Assembly: GCA_023389895.1 (NCBI GenBank)
Contig: JAEWDX010000313.1
Coordinates: forward strand, 1 to 18,981
DNA length: 18,981 bases
From: Bacillota bacterium
Lineage (GTDB): Bacteria; Bacillota; Bacilli; Bacillales; Cytobacillaceae
Direction: 5' to 3'
Each line of letters opens with the position of its first letter. The stretch's first letter is position 1. A model generated the notes under the pieces. It made no database searches. It had not been told where the DNA came from and worked only from the letters and a program-made list of their open reading frames with translations. The position numbers and the translations under genes were made by a program. Positions 1 to 7,502 of this stretch are shown piece by piece.

Positions 1-239
1 ACAATCTTCCGTCCCCACGCCTCGGAAAGAGAGCTTGTCAATAGCATCGAGACCGCAAGAGCGAATGTTGTTACCGATAGCGTCAAACTCCCCGTTGCAG
101 CTGACACATGAAATTCCTCTACAAAAACAGGCATCAATGGCTGCACATCGTACAATATCGAAAATGTTATAAACCCTCCGGCAAAGAGAGCAAAATTTGC
201 CTTTCGAAACGCCGTTGTCCCTTGCTGAATCTTTCCCAC
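1..239 (-). CDS. MFS transporter, N-terminal part (cut by left edge)
   Basis: This is a reading frame on the reverse strand that starts at a GTG (237-239) and runs off the left edge, giving 79 codons. The start is fixed by an in-frame TAG at 264-266 and no other ATG or GTG in between; a purine-rich GGAGAGAAGGG lies about six bases upstream. The visible protein has a hydrophobic first helix beginning near residue 12 (FRKANFALFAGG), then the segment DVQPLMPVFVEEF, a second helix (SLTLSVTTFALAVSMLL), and a loop SEAWGRK that resembles MFS motif A. The DVQPLMP-EEF pattern followed by SLTLS is typical of the YnfM-like branch of major facilitator transporters, which are drug or small-molecule proton antiporters of the cytoplasmic membrane. 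The substrate cannot be judged. It is transcribed away from the PucR-type regulator at 500, across a 260-bp gap. Confidence 0.8.
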   Translation of the reverse strand, partial: MGKIQQGTTAFRKANFALFAGGFITFSILYDVQPLMPVFVEEFHVSAATGSLTLSVTTFALAVSMLLTSSLSEAWGRKI

Positions 240-430
240 TGAATACCCTTCTCTCCATCTTTCCTAATTCTATTACTTTACTTCACTAATGCAGAAAACT
301 CAATATATTGCTACAATAGTCGCCTTCCAAACTACGATTATCAACTTATTTAAGTATACAATGAGAAACCATCCCGTTTTGGATAAATGCTTTTACTTTG
401 GAATTAAGCCGCTCTCTTCTTACGGTAAAA

Positions 431-460
431 TTGACAACATAACCGTTCAAAGACTACGAT
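431..460 (+). promoter_or_regulatory. Candidate sigma-A promoter for the PucR-type regulator gene
   Basis: TTGACA at 431-436 is a perfect -35 box. TACGAT at 455-460 matches the -10 consensus at four of six positions with an 18-base spacer. Transcription would begin near 467, about 33 bases before the ATG at 500. The spacing is one base longer than optimal, so this is plausible but unproven. Confidence 0.5.
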
Positions 461-499
461 CTAGTATATATGGCTAAATATTAACTGGAGAGATTGCCC

Positions 500-1402
500 A
501 TGTTAAGAAAATTATATGATTATTACGATCAATCCTTACTTTTCACTGATAAACCTCATTTTAGTTTCTATTCGAATTATCACTGGTTTACTGATGAGCA
601 GCGCTCAATTTGGCTGGCGATTCCGTTTGATGCGGTACATAAACAAGAACTTTCCTTACTAAAAAATTTATTTCATTATGAAAGCTCACCTTTTACACAT
701 AGCCCAAAGGTACAAAAATGGTATGACTTTCTTTATTTAAATGGAGAGCTCCCAACAGCCCTGCAAAATTCAGCCTATCGGATCATTTTATTTCAATTGA
801 ACGGAGCAGAGTGGGAACGAAATGACCTTGAGGAAGCCATCTACGGCTTTTTCAATAATGACTCGATTATTCTTTGGGAGGACAAGGAACACGGTATCAT
901 TATTGACCATGACCCCGATCCAAAATTCAATGAAAAATTGATTCTTTCCTTGAGTCAAATGCTCGAAAGTGACTTTTTCATCAAAGCATATTTTTATAGT
1001 GGAAAACTGCGAGTATTAGCAAAAGATTGGCCAGAACAATTAAAACTGGATAAACTTTTCTTTCAAAATGCCATTAGACTTTTGCCATCTCAACCCTTTC
1101 ATACTTTTGAAAAATGCTTTCCTACTATACTAGCTGATGAGCTACCGAATAAATGGCAAGAATGGCTAGATTCCCAATTGCTTTCAAAAATCTCAGATGA
1201 GCCTGAGTTATTAGCAGCTGTGATGCGCTTTTTAGAAAATAATTCAAATGCAACATTAACGGCAAAGCAGCTCTATATTCACCGTAACACTTTGCAATAT
1301 CGATTAGATAAGTTCACACAGAAAACGGGTGTTAATTTAAAGGATTTCCATAGCTCGATAACGGTTTATCTTGCTTGTCTTTTAGCAGAATTGGAAAGAT
1401 AA
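500..1402 (+). CDS. PucR/CdaR-type helix-turn-helix regulator (YxkF-like)
   Basis: This 300-residue cytoplasmic protein ends in a PucR C-terminal helix-turn-helix: the stretch LTAKQLYIHRNTLQYRLDKF, about 45 residues before the end, carries the hallmark HRNTLQYRL of sugar-diacid and purine regulators (CdaR, PucR, AdeR). The first roughly 230 residues show no recognisable ligand domain; they are rich in aromatic residues and probably sense a metabolite. I place the start at the ATG at 500 because GGAGAG (487-492) lies seven bases upstream; an in-frame TTG at 494 is too close to that site. The gene sits 111 bp before msmX on the same strand, the arrangement I recall for yxkF-msmX in B. subtilis. 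It may regulate msmX or sugar uptake, but that is inferred from position only. Confidence 0.8.
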   Translation: MLRKLYDYYDQSLLFTDKPHFSFYSNYHWFTDEQRSIWLAIPFDAVHKQELSLLKNLFHYESSPFTHSPKVQKWYDFLYLNGELPTALQNSAYRIILFQLNGAEWERNDLEEAIYGFFNNDSIILWEDKEHGIIIDHDPDPKFNEKLILSLSQMLESDFFIKAYFYSGKLRVLAKDWPEQLKLDKLFFQNAIRLLPSQPFHTFEKCFPTILADELPNKWQEWLDSQLLSKISDEPELLAAVMRFLENNSNATLTAKQLYIHRNTLQYRLDKFTQKTGVNLKDFHSSITVYLACLLAELER

Positions 1403-1513
1403 TAGCAGCTGTGCCTAATAATTTGGAAAAAGTTTGTGCAGACAGCCTATATTCACGAGCCTACAATGTTGTTTACAATGAGGGCAATAAGATAAAAGGG
1501 GCTGGAGAATCGA

Positions 1514-2605
1514 ATGGCAGAATTAAAACTCGAACATATTTACAAAATCTATGATAATAAAGTTGCAGCTGTAGAAGATTTTAATCTTGATATTCATGAT
1601 AAAGAATTTATCGTTTTTGTCGGTCCGTCAGGCTGTGGAAAATCGACGACTTTACGGATGATCGCTGGTCTTGAAGAAATTTCAAAGGGTGATTTTTATA
1701 TTGATGGAAAAAGGGTAAACGACGTTCCTCCAAAGGATCGCGATATTGCGATGGTTTTCCAAAACTACGCTCTTTATCCACATATGAGTGTTTATGATAA
1801 TATGGCATTTGGTCTAAAGCTGCGAAAATTTTCAAAGGCAGACATTGATACACGCGTGAATAATGCCGCAAAAATTCTTGGACTCGAGGAATTTTTAACT
1901 CGTAAGCCGAAAGCACTTTCCGGTGGTCAAAGACAGCGTGTGGCGTTGGGAAGAGCGATTGTTCGTGATGCGAAGGTATTCCTAATGGACGAACCACTTT
2001 CAAACCTTGATGCGAAACTCCGTGTCCAAATGCGTTCTGAAATTATTAAGCTACACCAACGTCTACAAACAACAACGGTTTATGTGACCCACGACCAAAC
2101 AGAAGCGATGACAATGGCAACTCGCATTGTCGTGATGAAAGACGGTGTCATCCAACAAGTTGGCGCTCCGAAAGAGGTTTATGATAATCCCGAGAACGTG
2201 TTTGTCGGCGGATTTATCGGCTCTCCTGCTATGAACTCGATTAATGGAACTCTCGAAGATCAGGGGTTAAAAGTAGGAAATACAACACTTGCTGTTCCTG
2301 AGGATAAAATGAAGCTTCTCCGTGAAAATGGCTATGTGGGCAAGTCGATTATTCTCGGTATCCGTCCAGAGGATATTCAAAACAATACTAGTGCTAATGA
2401 GGGTGGGGCAACCATTACAGCTCAAGTGGATGTATCGGAGTTAACTGGTGCCGAATTAATGATTTATACAAGTATTGAAGGGCAAAATTTTGTCGCTCGT
2501 TTGGATTCCGATACGGATATTCACAGTGGAGATAAAATTGAACTTGCCTTTAACATGAATAAAGTTCACTTCTTTGATGTAGAAACAGAAGCAAGAATTC
2601 GATAA
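1514..2605 (+). CDS. msmX: MsmX/UgpC-type ATPase shared by carbohydrate ABC importers
   Basis: The protein is a 363-residue ABC ATPase of the CUT1 (MalK/MsmK/UgpC) type. Walker A is GPSGCGKST (37-45), the Q-loop is VFQNYALYPHMSV, the signature LSGGQ is at 135-139, Walker B VFLMDEP at 155-161, and the H-loop histidine is H193. The C-terminal part from about residue 235 is the regulatory/TOBE domain typical of this group. In Bacillus such an ATPase energises several sugar importers (maltodextrins, arabino-oligosaccharides, galactans, melibiose-type sugars) whose operons lack their own ATPase. No permease or binding protein lies beside it here, which fits that shared role. The ATG at 1514 follows CTGGAG at a suitable distance. 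The PucR-type regulator precedes it on the same strand; the amino-sugar operon converges on it. Confidence 0.93.
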   Translation: MAELKLEHIYKIYDNKVAAVEDFNLDIHDKEFIVFVGPSGCGKSTTLRMIAGLEEISKGDFYIDGKRVNDVPPKDRDIAMVFQNYALYPHMSVYDNMAFGLKLRKFSKADIDTRVNNAAKILGLEEFLTRKPKALSGGQRQRVALGRAIVRDAKVFLMDEPLSNLDAKLRVQMRSEIIKLHQRLQTTTVYVTHDQTEAMTMATRIVVMKDGVIQQVGAPKEVYDNPENVFVGGFIGSPAMNSINGTLEDQGLKVGNTTLAVPEDKMKLLRENGYVGKSIILGIRPEDIQNNTSANEGGATITAQVDVSELTGAELMIYTSIEGQNFVARLDSDTDIHSGDKIELAFNMNKVHFFDVETEARIR

Positions 2606-2612
2606 CAAAGAA

Positions 2613-2655
2613 ACTCAATTAGTGGGGTCCTACAGCCTATTAATCTAAGATAAAC
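2613..2655. repeat. Intergenic repeat-like segment, copy 1
   Basis: Just after msmX, a segment with AGTGGGGT followed by TTAATCT and GATAAA recurs in the same order at 14938-14984 (AGTGGGGT, CCCC, TTAATCT, GATAAA). It resembles a degenerate member of a stem-loop family I recall from Bacillus intergenic regions. Function unknown. Confidence 0.35.
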
Positions 2656-2711
2656 AAAATTTTGCTCACTAGCTTATAGACAGTTTCAATAATATAATGT
2701 AATCAATTTTT

Positions 2712-2756
2712 AAAGGGTTATCTCTTAAGTTTGTTTCGACTGAAAGATAACCCTTT
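2712..2756. terminator. Hairpin between convergent msmX and cutC
   Basis: A perfect 12-bp stem, AAAGGGTTATCT (2712-2723) with AGATAACCCTTT (2745-2756), closes a 21-base loop midway between the convergent msmX and cutC genes. Position and stem suggest a shared bidirectional terminator. The run of T after the stem is poor on both strands, so termination strength is uncertain. Confidence 0.55.
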
Positions 2757-2815
2757 CCACTTTACTAGTAAAACTCACTTCTAATGAATCGACTCTTCCC
2801 CGAAAAACTCATTCA

Positions 2816-3454
2816 TTAGCCAACAATTCTTGTTCCGTGAGCCTCACTAATAGTAATCTTTTCCGCAATAGCAGATAGATTCTCATTCGTAATTCCTCCA
2901 CCAGGCATTATAATGATACGATCCGCAGCAAAATCGATATATTCCTTTAACCTATTTAAGTTCTTTTCAATTGGAATGGAACCTGGCCCTCCGTGAGTTA
3001 GAATCCGCTTCACTCCGTGATTTTCCAGCCATTCGATTGCTTCAAATTGTCTGCTGCCAGCAATTTCATCGAATGCCATATGGAAGGCAACATCAAGTCC
3101 ATTTGCTTCCTGTAATAAGTACAGCATGGCATTCTCGTCAATCCAGTTGGATTCCGTTAAACAGCCAAACACGACGCCATCAGTCCCTAACCGTTTCAAA
3201 GCTGAAATATCCTCTTTCATAATCTCAATTTCATCTTTATTATAAATAAAGTTCCCGCCGCGCGGTCTTATCATCGCCATTACTTCAACGCTTTTGCTTT
3301 TACAATATTGAATCGTTTTACAAGCTATTCCATAGCTTACAGTTGTTCCACCGACGGAAAGATTATCACAAAGCTCGATACGTTTCGCACCTTTTTGAAT
3401 AACCTCAGGTACTCTTGTAAAATTCTCCACGCAGGCTTCCTTTAAAATAACCAT
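2816..3454 (-). CDS. cutC: CutC family protein
   Basis: This 212-residue protein belongs to the CutC family (TIM-barrel fold). The N-terminal run EACVENFTRVPEVIQKGAKR leads into RIELCDNLSVGGTTVSYG, and later segments MIRPRGGNF, FHMAFDE, RILTHGGPGS and IIMPGGGIT are characteristic. Length fits the shorter Gram-positive members (E. coli CutC is about 248). The family was named for copper tolerance in E. coli, but that role is disputed and its enzymatic reaction is unknown. It is the last gene of the SGNH-nagA-nagB-asparaginase-cutC block, 34 bp after the asparaginase, so a part in sugar or amide metabolism is as likely as copper handling. The ribosome site is somewhat poor: GGGGA abuts the ATG and GGAG lies 12 bases upstream. 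Confidence 0.85.
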   Translation of the reverse strand: MVILKEACVENFTRVPEVIQKGAKRIELCDNLSVGGTTVSYGIACKTIQYCKSKSVEVMAMIRPRGGNFIYNKDEIEIMKEDISALKRLGTDGVVFGCLTESNWIDENAMLYLLQEANGLDVAFHMAFDEIAGSRQFEAIEWLENHGVKRILTHGGPGSIPIEKNLNRLKEYIDFAADRIIIMPGGGITNENLSAIAEKITISEAHGTRIVG

Positions 3455-3488
3455 TCCCCAAAATCACTCCATTCCGACAGTCAGCAAT

Positions 3489-4523
3489 CTACTGCTCCAA
3501 TATTGTTCGATCATCATGAGATTCTATAAGCGAAAATCTCTCAGAGATTCCCCCGACTTCTTTACCTGCATCATTTCTAATAATTGAGGGCTTTAATTCC
3601 CTTAATCTTGTTATTGTTTCTTTATTACGATAGTTAACTTGTTCAAGAATAGCTGCTACAATTATCGGCCAAACATCTTCTGAACCATTTAATACTTTTA
3701 AGGCAAAACCAAGTTTCTCTTCTTTTAGTCCAAAGCAATAGACGCCTTGTGCCCCTCCTTTTGCTACGATATTTTGATCTTGAAGCAATAGTGAGCAGAT
3801 AAATTTCTCCGAGGCGACCATTTGAGGGTACTCGTTCATGATGCTTGTCATTTGGATAACAGCATTTTGTACTAATGTATCCTTTATTAAATCAGGGCAA
3901 GCCAATTTTAAATAAGTGATTGCGATATGTTTCAACGGAATAGCGAACACTGGAACGCCACAACCGTCTTTACCAATCTTGATCTTAGAAACAGGTATTT
4001 CTGCCAATTCAGATAAGATGTTTACGATTTGCTGCTGTAATGGATGGTCAATTTCCCAATAGCCTTCAACAGAATAACCAAGCTCACGACAAACAGTAAT
4101 AAACCCCATATGTTTACCAGCACAATTATGGTAAAGTCTGCGCTTTTCTTTATTTTCCCAGATCATTTTCTCTCTAGGATTTGTATTTAAAGGATAGGAA
4201 TGAGGACAATATAATTCATCTTCATGGACAGGCAGCTTTTTTAGCATTGATTCAAGTGCTGCAATATGATAAGCCTCTCCTCTATGAGAAGCAGTAAATA
4301 AAGCAGCCTCTTCCTTTGTTAGCCCATATTTCGAAATAATATTCGATAAAAAAACAGGAATAGCCTGAATGGGCTTAGCTGCAGAACGATAATAGGTATA
4401 ATGATTAAAATCCCCGACATGATAACGAATATCGAACTGATCATTTACTCCACAAATCATCCCGATATGAATATTTTCTAACACTCCAGCTCTTGTTTCT
4501 TCCACTAATGTCTTCACATTCAT
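3489..4523 (-). CDS. Asparaginase of the PF06089 (Rhizobium etli-type) family
   Basis: The 344-residue protein belongs to the Asparaginase_II family PF06089, which is unrelated to the classical AnsA/AnsB enzymes and has a serine-beta-lactamase-like fold. The key motifs are all present: RSAAKPIQ with the S-x-x-K pair at S47 and K50; TASHRGE near residue 80; HNCAGKH with C134 and K137; and DGCGVP with C188. These correspond, shifted by one residue, to the catalytic S48/K51 and zinc-binding C135/K138/C189 that I recall for the R. etli enzyme ReAV. An intact L-asparaginase or related amidase is therefore likely; the physiological amide is not known. It lies 93 bp after nagB and 34 bp before cutC on the same strand, an unusual place for an asparaginase. 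The ATG at 4523 is preceded by a GGGGATGGG ribosome site. Confidence 0.88.
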   Translation of the reverse strand: MNVKTLVEETRAGVLENIHIGMICGVNDQFDIRYHVGDFNHYTYYRSAAKPIQAIPVFLSNIISKYGLTKEEAALFTASHRGEAYHIAALESMLKKLPVHEDELYCPHSYPLNTNPREKMIWENKEKRRLYHNCAGKHMGFITVCRELGYSVEGYWEIDHPLQQQIVNILSELAEIPVSKIKIGKDGCGVPVFAIPLKHIAITYLKLACPDLIKDTLVQNAVIQMTSIMNEYPQMVASEKFICSLLLQDQNIVAKGGAQGVYCFGLKEEKLGFALKVLNGSEDVWPIIVAAILEQVNYRNKETITRLRELKPSIIRNDAGKEVGGISERFSLIESHDDRTILEQ

Positions 4524-4616
4524 CGTAGTCCCATCCCCTCACACAGCTATAATATTTTTTTCGTTTTGCCCCTCAAAAAAATCCGTTATTTGATCTAATA
4601 TGGAACCACTATCGCT

Positions 4617-5357
4617 CTATTCTAGCTTTCTATTTACCTTCGCTAATGCTGCTTCATCGGCAATAATAGTAACATGTGGGTGGTTATTTAAAATGGAAGC
4701 AGGAAAGCCCTCTGTCACTTCGCCTGATAATAGCTGTCTCATAGCTTCTTGTTTTCCTTCTCCAGAGGCAAGCAATAATATTTCTTTGCTTTCCATAATG
4801 GTCGCAATTCCCATTGTAATTGCTGCTGTTGGCACATCTTCTAAATTATTGAAGTAACGGGCATTGTCACCGCGTGTTTTCTCGGCTAGCTTCACAGTAT
4901 GTGTTCGCGACTGAAAGGAAGTGCCCGGTTCGTTAAAACCAATATGTCCGTTCCCACCAATTCCAAGCAATTGAAGCTCAATTCCCCCATGCTCTTTAAT
5001 CAGTTGCTCATATACTTCACATTCATTGCTACTATCTTCTGCCATACCGCTTGGAACATATGTTTTGGATGTTTCAATATCAAGATGATTAAAAAGCGTA
5101 GAATTCATAAAGTAGCGGTAACTATTTTCATTGCTGCCATCTAATCCGATATACTCATCAAGATTAAAAGTCGTCATGTTTTTATAAGTTGTCCCATTTT
5201 CATGATGATCATGGATCATATTCTTATACAGGCCTTCAGGTGTTCCACCTGTAGCAAGACCGAGTACCATATTCGGTGTTTTGCGAATTTTTTCAAGCAA
5301 GAACTTTGCAGCCTCATTACTCATATCCTCATAATTTTTCACTTTTATTATATTCAT
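4617..5357 (-). CDS. nagB: Glucosamine-6-phosphate deaminase NagB
   Basis: This 246-residue cytoplasmic enzyme converts glucosamine 6-phosphate into fructose 6-phosphate and ammonia, the last dedicated step of GlcNAc catabolism. Visible family motifs are LGLATGGTPEGLY (substrate phosphate loop, near 32-44), FNLDEYIGL with the likely base D67, and LGIGGNGHIGFNEP with N136, H138 and E143. These match the B. subtilis NagB pattern. Length is close to the Bacillus enzyme, and it lacks the C-terminal allosteric extension of the 266-residue E. coli protein. The ATG at 5357 follows GGGAGGAAT by about ten bases. It begins 30 bp after nagA, so the two are almost certainly co-transcribed. Downstream comes an asparaginase rather than the nagR (yvoA) regulator found in B. 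subtilis. Confidence 0.95.
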   Translation of the reverse strand: MNIIKVKNYEDMSNEAAKFLLEKIRKTPNMVLGLATGGTPEGLYKNMIHDHHENGTTYKNMTTFNLDEYIGLDGSNENSYRYFMNSTLFNHLDIETSKTYVPSGMAEDSSNECEVYEQLIKEHGGIELQLLGIGGNGHIGFNEPGTSFQSRTHTVKLAEKTRGDNARYFNNLEDVPTAAITMGIATIMESKEILLLASGEGKQEAMRQLLSGEVTEGFPASILNNHPHVTIIADEAALAKVNRKLE

Positions 5358-5387
5358 CTTGCTCTATTCCTCCCTTTGACCATTCTA

Positions 5388-6587
5388 TTAAATTTCACCT
5401 TGTCTACTAAAAGCGATTGAACCATGACAGAACGTCATATAGACATCATTGTTTTCATCTAAAATGACAAGATCGGCATCTTTTCCAACGGCAATGCTTC
5501 CTTTTCGATCAAATAGGTTTAATTGTTTAGCAGGATTGGTCGATCCCATCTGAATAGCATCCGCTAATGTACAACCCGTAAAGGCTTGCATATTTTTCAA
5601 TGCATCACCGAGTCGCAAAATGCTTCCAGCCAGTGTGCCGTCACTTAAGACAGCCTTGCCATCTTGAACCGTTACATCCTGCCCTCCTAGATCATATGTA
5701 CCATTCTTCAAGCATTTCGCTCTCATCGAATCGGTTATTAAAATAATTCTATCTGTTCCAATCATTTTATAAGCTAACTTTACAACTTCGGGCTTTACAT
5801 GAATGCCATCAGAAATAAGCTCTGCTTTCAATTCTTCTTTTAAAAACACAGCCCCAACAACCCCAGGTTCACGATGATGTAATCCACTCATTTGATTAAA
5901 AAGATGAGTGGCATGCGTGGCCCCAGCATCAATTGCCTCTACTGCTTTTTCATACGTTGAATTAGTATGACCAATAGAGGCTATAACACTTGTATTTTTC
6001 AAATAACGAATAAGCTCGAGTCCTTCTCCTACTTCAGGGGCAATGGTGACAAGCTTAATATGACCATTCGAAATTTCCTGCCAATCTTTAAACAATTGTA
6101 CTTGCGGATCAATAATATATTGAATCGGTTGGGCACCAGCCATTTTCTTATTAACAAAGGGACCTTCTAAATGAATCCCTACTATTTCTGCCTTTTTTAT
6201 CGGAGACTGATTTTCTATGTATTCGCAAGCATTTCGAAGTGCATGTTCAATCGCTTCCTTGGACTGTGTCATTGTCGTTGCCAAGAAGCTTGTCGTTCCT
6301 TCCTTTGGCAGAGCAGAAGCCATTCGTTCAAGTGCCTCTTTCGTTCCATCCATTACATCTGCCCCATCCACACCATGAATATGGACATCAATTAGACCGG
6401 GGATGACAGTATAATTCTGAGGTATTGTCATTATATCATAACTATCAATATTAGTAGATTCTTCCATATATCCGATTTCAGCTATTTTCCCCGCTTCCAC
6501 TTTCAGATAGCCATTTTCAATGAATCCTGCTTCCGCGTAAATTCGGATATTCTTAAGGACAAATTTCTCCACATTTTGTTCGTTCAT
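5388..6587 (-). CDS. nagA: N-acetylglucosamine-6-phosphate deacetylase NagA
   Basis: The 399-residue enzyme removes the acetyl group from GlcNAc 6-phosphate and feeds NagB. It is an amidohydrolase-superfamily TIM barrel. Metal and catalytic motifs seen: IPGLIDVHIHG (H69, H71), GIHLEGPFV (E141), SIGHTNS (H207), ATHATHLFNQMSG (H225, H228), ISDGIHV (H263) and LITDSMRAK (catalytic D286). These follow the binuclear-metal pattern of B. subtilis NagA. Length is within the family range. The start ATG at 6587 has GGGATGGGGAAA directly upstream. It follows the SGNH hydrolase by 22 bp and precedes nagB by 30 bp, so all three form one transcription unit. No frameshift or missing active-site residue was seen. 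Confidence 0.95.
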   Translation of the reverse strand: MNEQNVEKFVLKNIRIYAEAGFIENGYLKVEAGKIAEIGYMEESTNIDSYDIMTIPQNYTVIPGLIDVHIHGVDGADVMDGTKEALERMASALPKEGTTSFLATTMTQSKEAIEHALRNACEYIENQSPIKKAEIVGIHLEGPFVNKKMAGAQPIQYIIDPQVQLFKDWQEISNGHIKLVTIAPEVGEGLELIRYLKNTSVIASIGHTNSTYEKAVEAIDAGATHATHLFNQMSGLHHREPGVVGAVFLKEELKAELISDGIHVKPEVVKLAYKMIGTDRIILITDSMRAKCLKNGTYDLGGQDVTVQDGKAVLSDGTLAGSILRLGDALKNMQAFTGCTLADAIQMGSTNPAKQLNLFDRKGSIAVGKDADLVILDENNDVYMTFCHGSIAFSRQGEI

Positions 6588-6609
6588 TTTTCCCCATCCC
6601 TCATGAAAA

Positions 6610-7254
6610 CTATGTTAATAAACTACTTTTCAATTTATGAAAAACTAGCTCTGCTAGCTGCTTATGTCCTTCCTCATTGAGGTGCATATAATCAATTTCA
6701 TTCATTTGGACAAGTTCCTTCGTATTTAGAAAGTCTATCTCTTGAATTTTTAATAATTCCGCTAAATAATGAGGAAACTCCTCTGATTTACGATCACAAT
6801 CTAACCCCATTGTCTTACTTACATCTGTTTGATCGTAGCCTTTCCCAATTGGAGGTGGGGCAATGACGAGCACCTTCGGGTAACTTCCTTTTACTCCAGC
6901 TGGTGTGTTTTTTGCTTTATGAGCAAGTCTAGTTATTCCTTGAGCGATATTATAAGAAGTGAGATTAAATCTCGCCTTCGTATCATTCGTTCCAAGCATG
7001 ATGATAACGAGCTCAATAGGAGCGTGGCTCATTAAGCATGGATGAATATACGTGTATGCATTCATTCCTTCTACGATTGGATCATCGACTACACTTGTTC
7101 TCCCTGGAAGTCCTTCTTCCACAATTTGATAATCATCCCCTAGCATTGCTCCTAAAAGGCTTGGCCATCTAATTTCTTCGAGGAATCTTTCCAACGTTTT
7201 AGCATTATAGCCCCAAGTATTTGAATCTCCAAAGCAAACAATTCTCTTCTTCAT
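6610..7254 (-). CDS. SGNH-family hydrolase (arylesterase/acyltransferase-like)
   Basis: This 214-residue SGNH hydrolase has no signal peptide, so it acts in the cytoplasm. Block I is CFGDSNTWG with nucleophile S11, block III is MLGTNDTKA with N90, and block V is D188-x-x-H191 (EIDYMHLNEEGH). The segments EEGLPGRTSVVDDP and ELVIIMLGTNDTKARF closely resemble the Mycobacterium smegmatis arylesterase/acyltransferase MsAcT, whose triad I recall as S11, D192, H195. It would hydrolyse acetyl or aryl esters. As first gene of the block, 22 bp ahead of nagA, it may remove O-acetyl groups from imported amino sugars before NagA removes the N-acetyl group; this is inference. A strong AGGGGGC site precedes the ATG at 7254. 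Confidence 0.87.
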   Translation of the reverse strand: MKKRIVCFGDSNTWGYNAKTLERFLEEIRWPSLLGAMLGDDYQIVEEGLPGRTSVVDDPIVEGMNAYTYIHPCLMSHAPIELVIIMLGTNDTKARFNLTSYNIAQGITRLAHKAKNTPAGVKGSYPKVLVIAPPPIGKGYDQTDVSKTMGLDCDRKSEEFPHYLAELLKIQEIDFLNTKELVQMNEIDYMHLNEEGHKQLAELVFHKLKSSLLT

Positions 7255-7502
7255 TTTTGCCCCCTAAACATCGAGATCAACGATGACTTTAATATCAGTT
7301 ACTTTCATAAATACATCTACAATTCCAATATATCATTGAATTTATCGGAACATGAATTATTTTCTTTAAATTCTTTATTTTAGACTGTGTAGAAGTCCAT
7401 CGTTAATTGCAACGGAAATCAACCCTATATTTTATTATTTTCAATTTTCTTTAAACTTTGATAATATATATGGAGAGATATCACCAGTAAAGGACGGTTC
7501 CC
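7255..7502. promoter_or_regulatory. Divergent control region for the nag operon and lytS
   Basis: This 248-bp AT-rich gap separates two divergent transcription units and must hold both promoters. For the lytS side, GATAAT at 7460-7465 is a reasonable -10 box with a weak TTTTCA at 7438-7443 (16-base spacer). On the nag side I could not choose a promoter. I searched by eye for a CcpA catabolite site and a NagR-like palindrome and found no good match. Confidence 0.4.

Noticed and set aside
289..477. 62-codon plus-strand frame before the PucR-type gene
   Set aside because: No ribosome site before its ATG, no recognisable protein features, and it covers the probable promoter (431-460) of the regulator.
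1608..2003. 131-codon reverse-strand frame inside msmX
   Set aside because: Fully inside the well-supported ABC ATPase, with no start signal or family features.
4524..4616. Terminator or separate promoter between nagB and the asparaginase gene
   Set aside because: No stable hairpin with a T run on the reverse strand and no clear -35/-10 pair, so the five genes were kept as one probable operon.
7255..7502. CcpA (cre) or NagR operator before the nag operon
   Set aside because: Every candidate read by eye missed several fixed positions of the consensus; not reported as a site.
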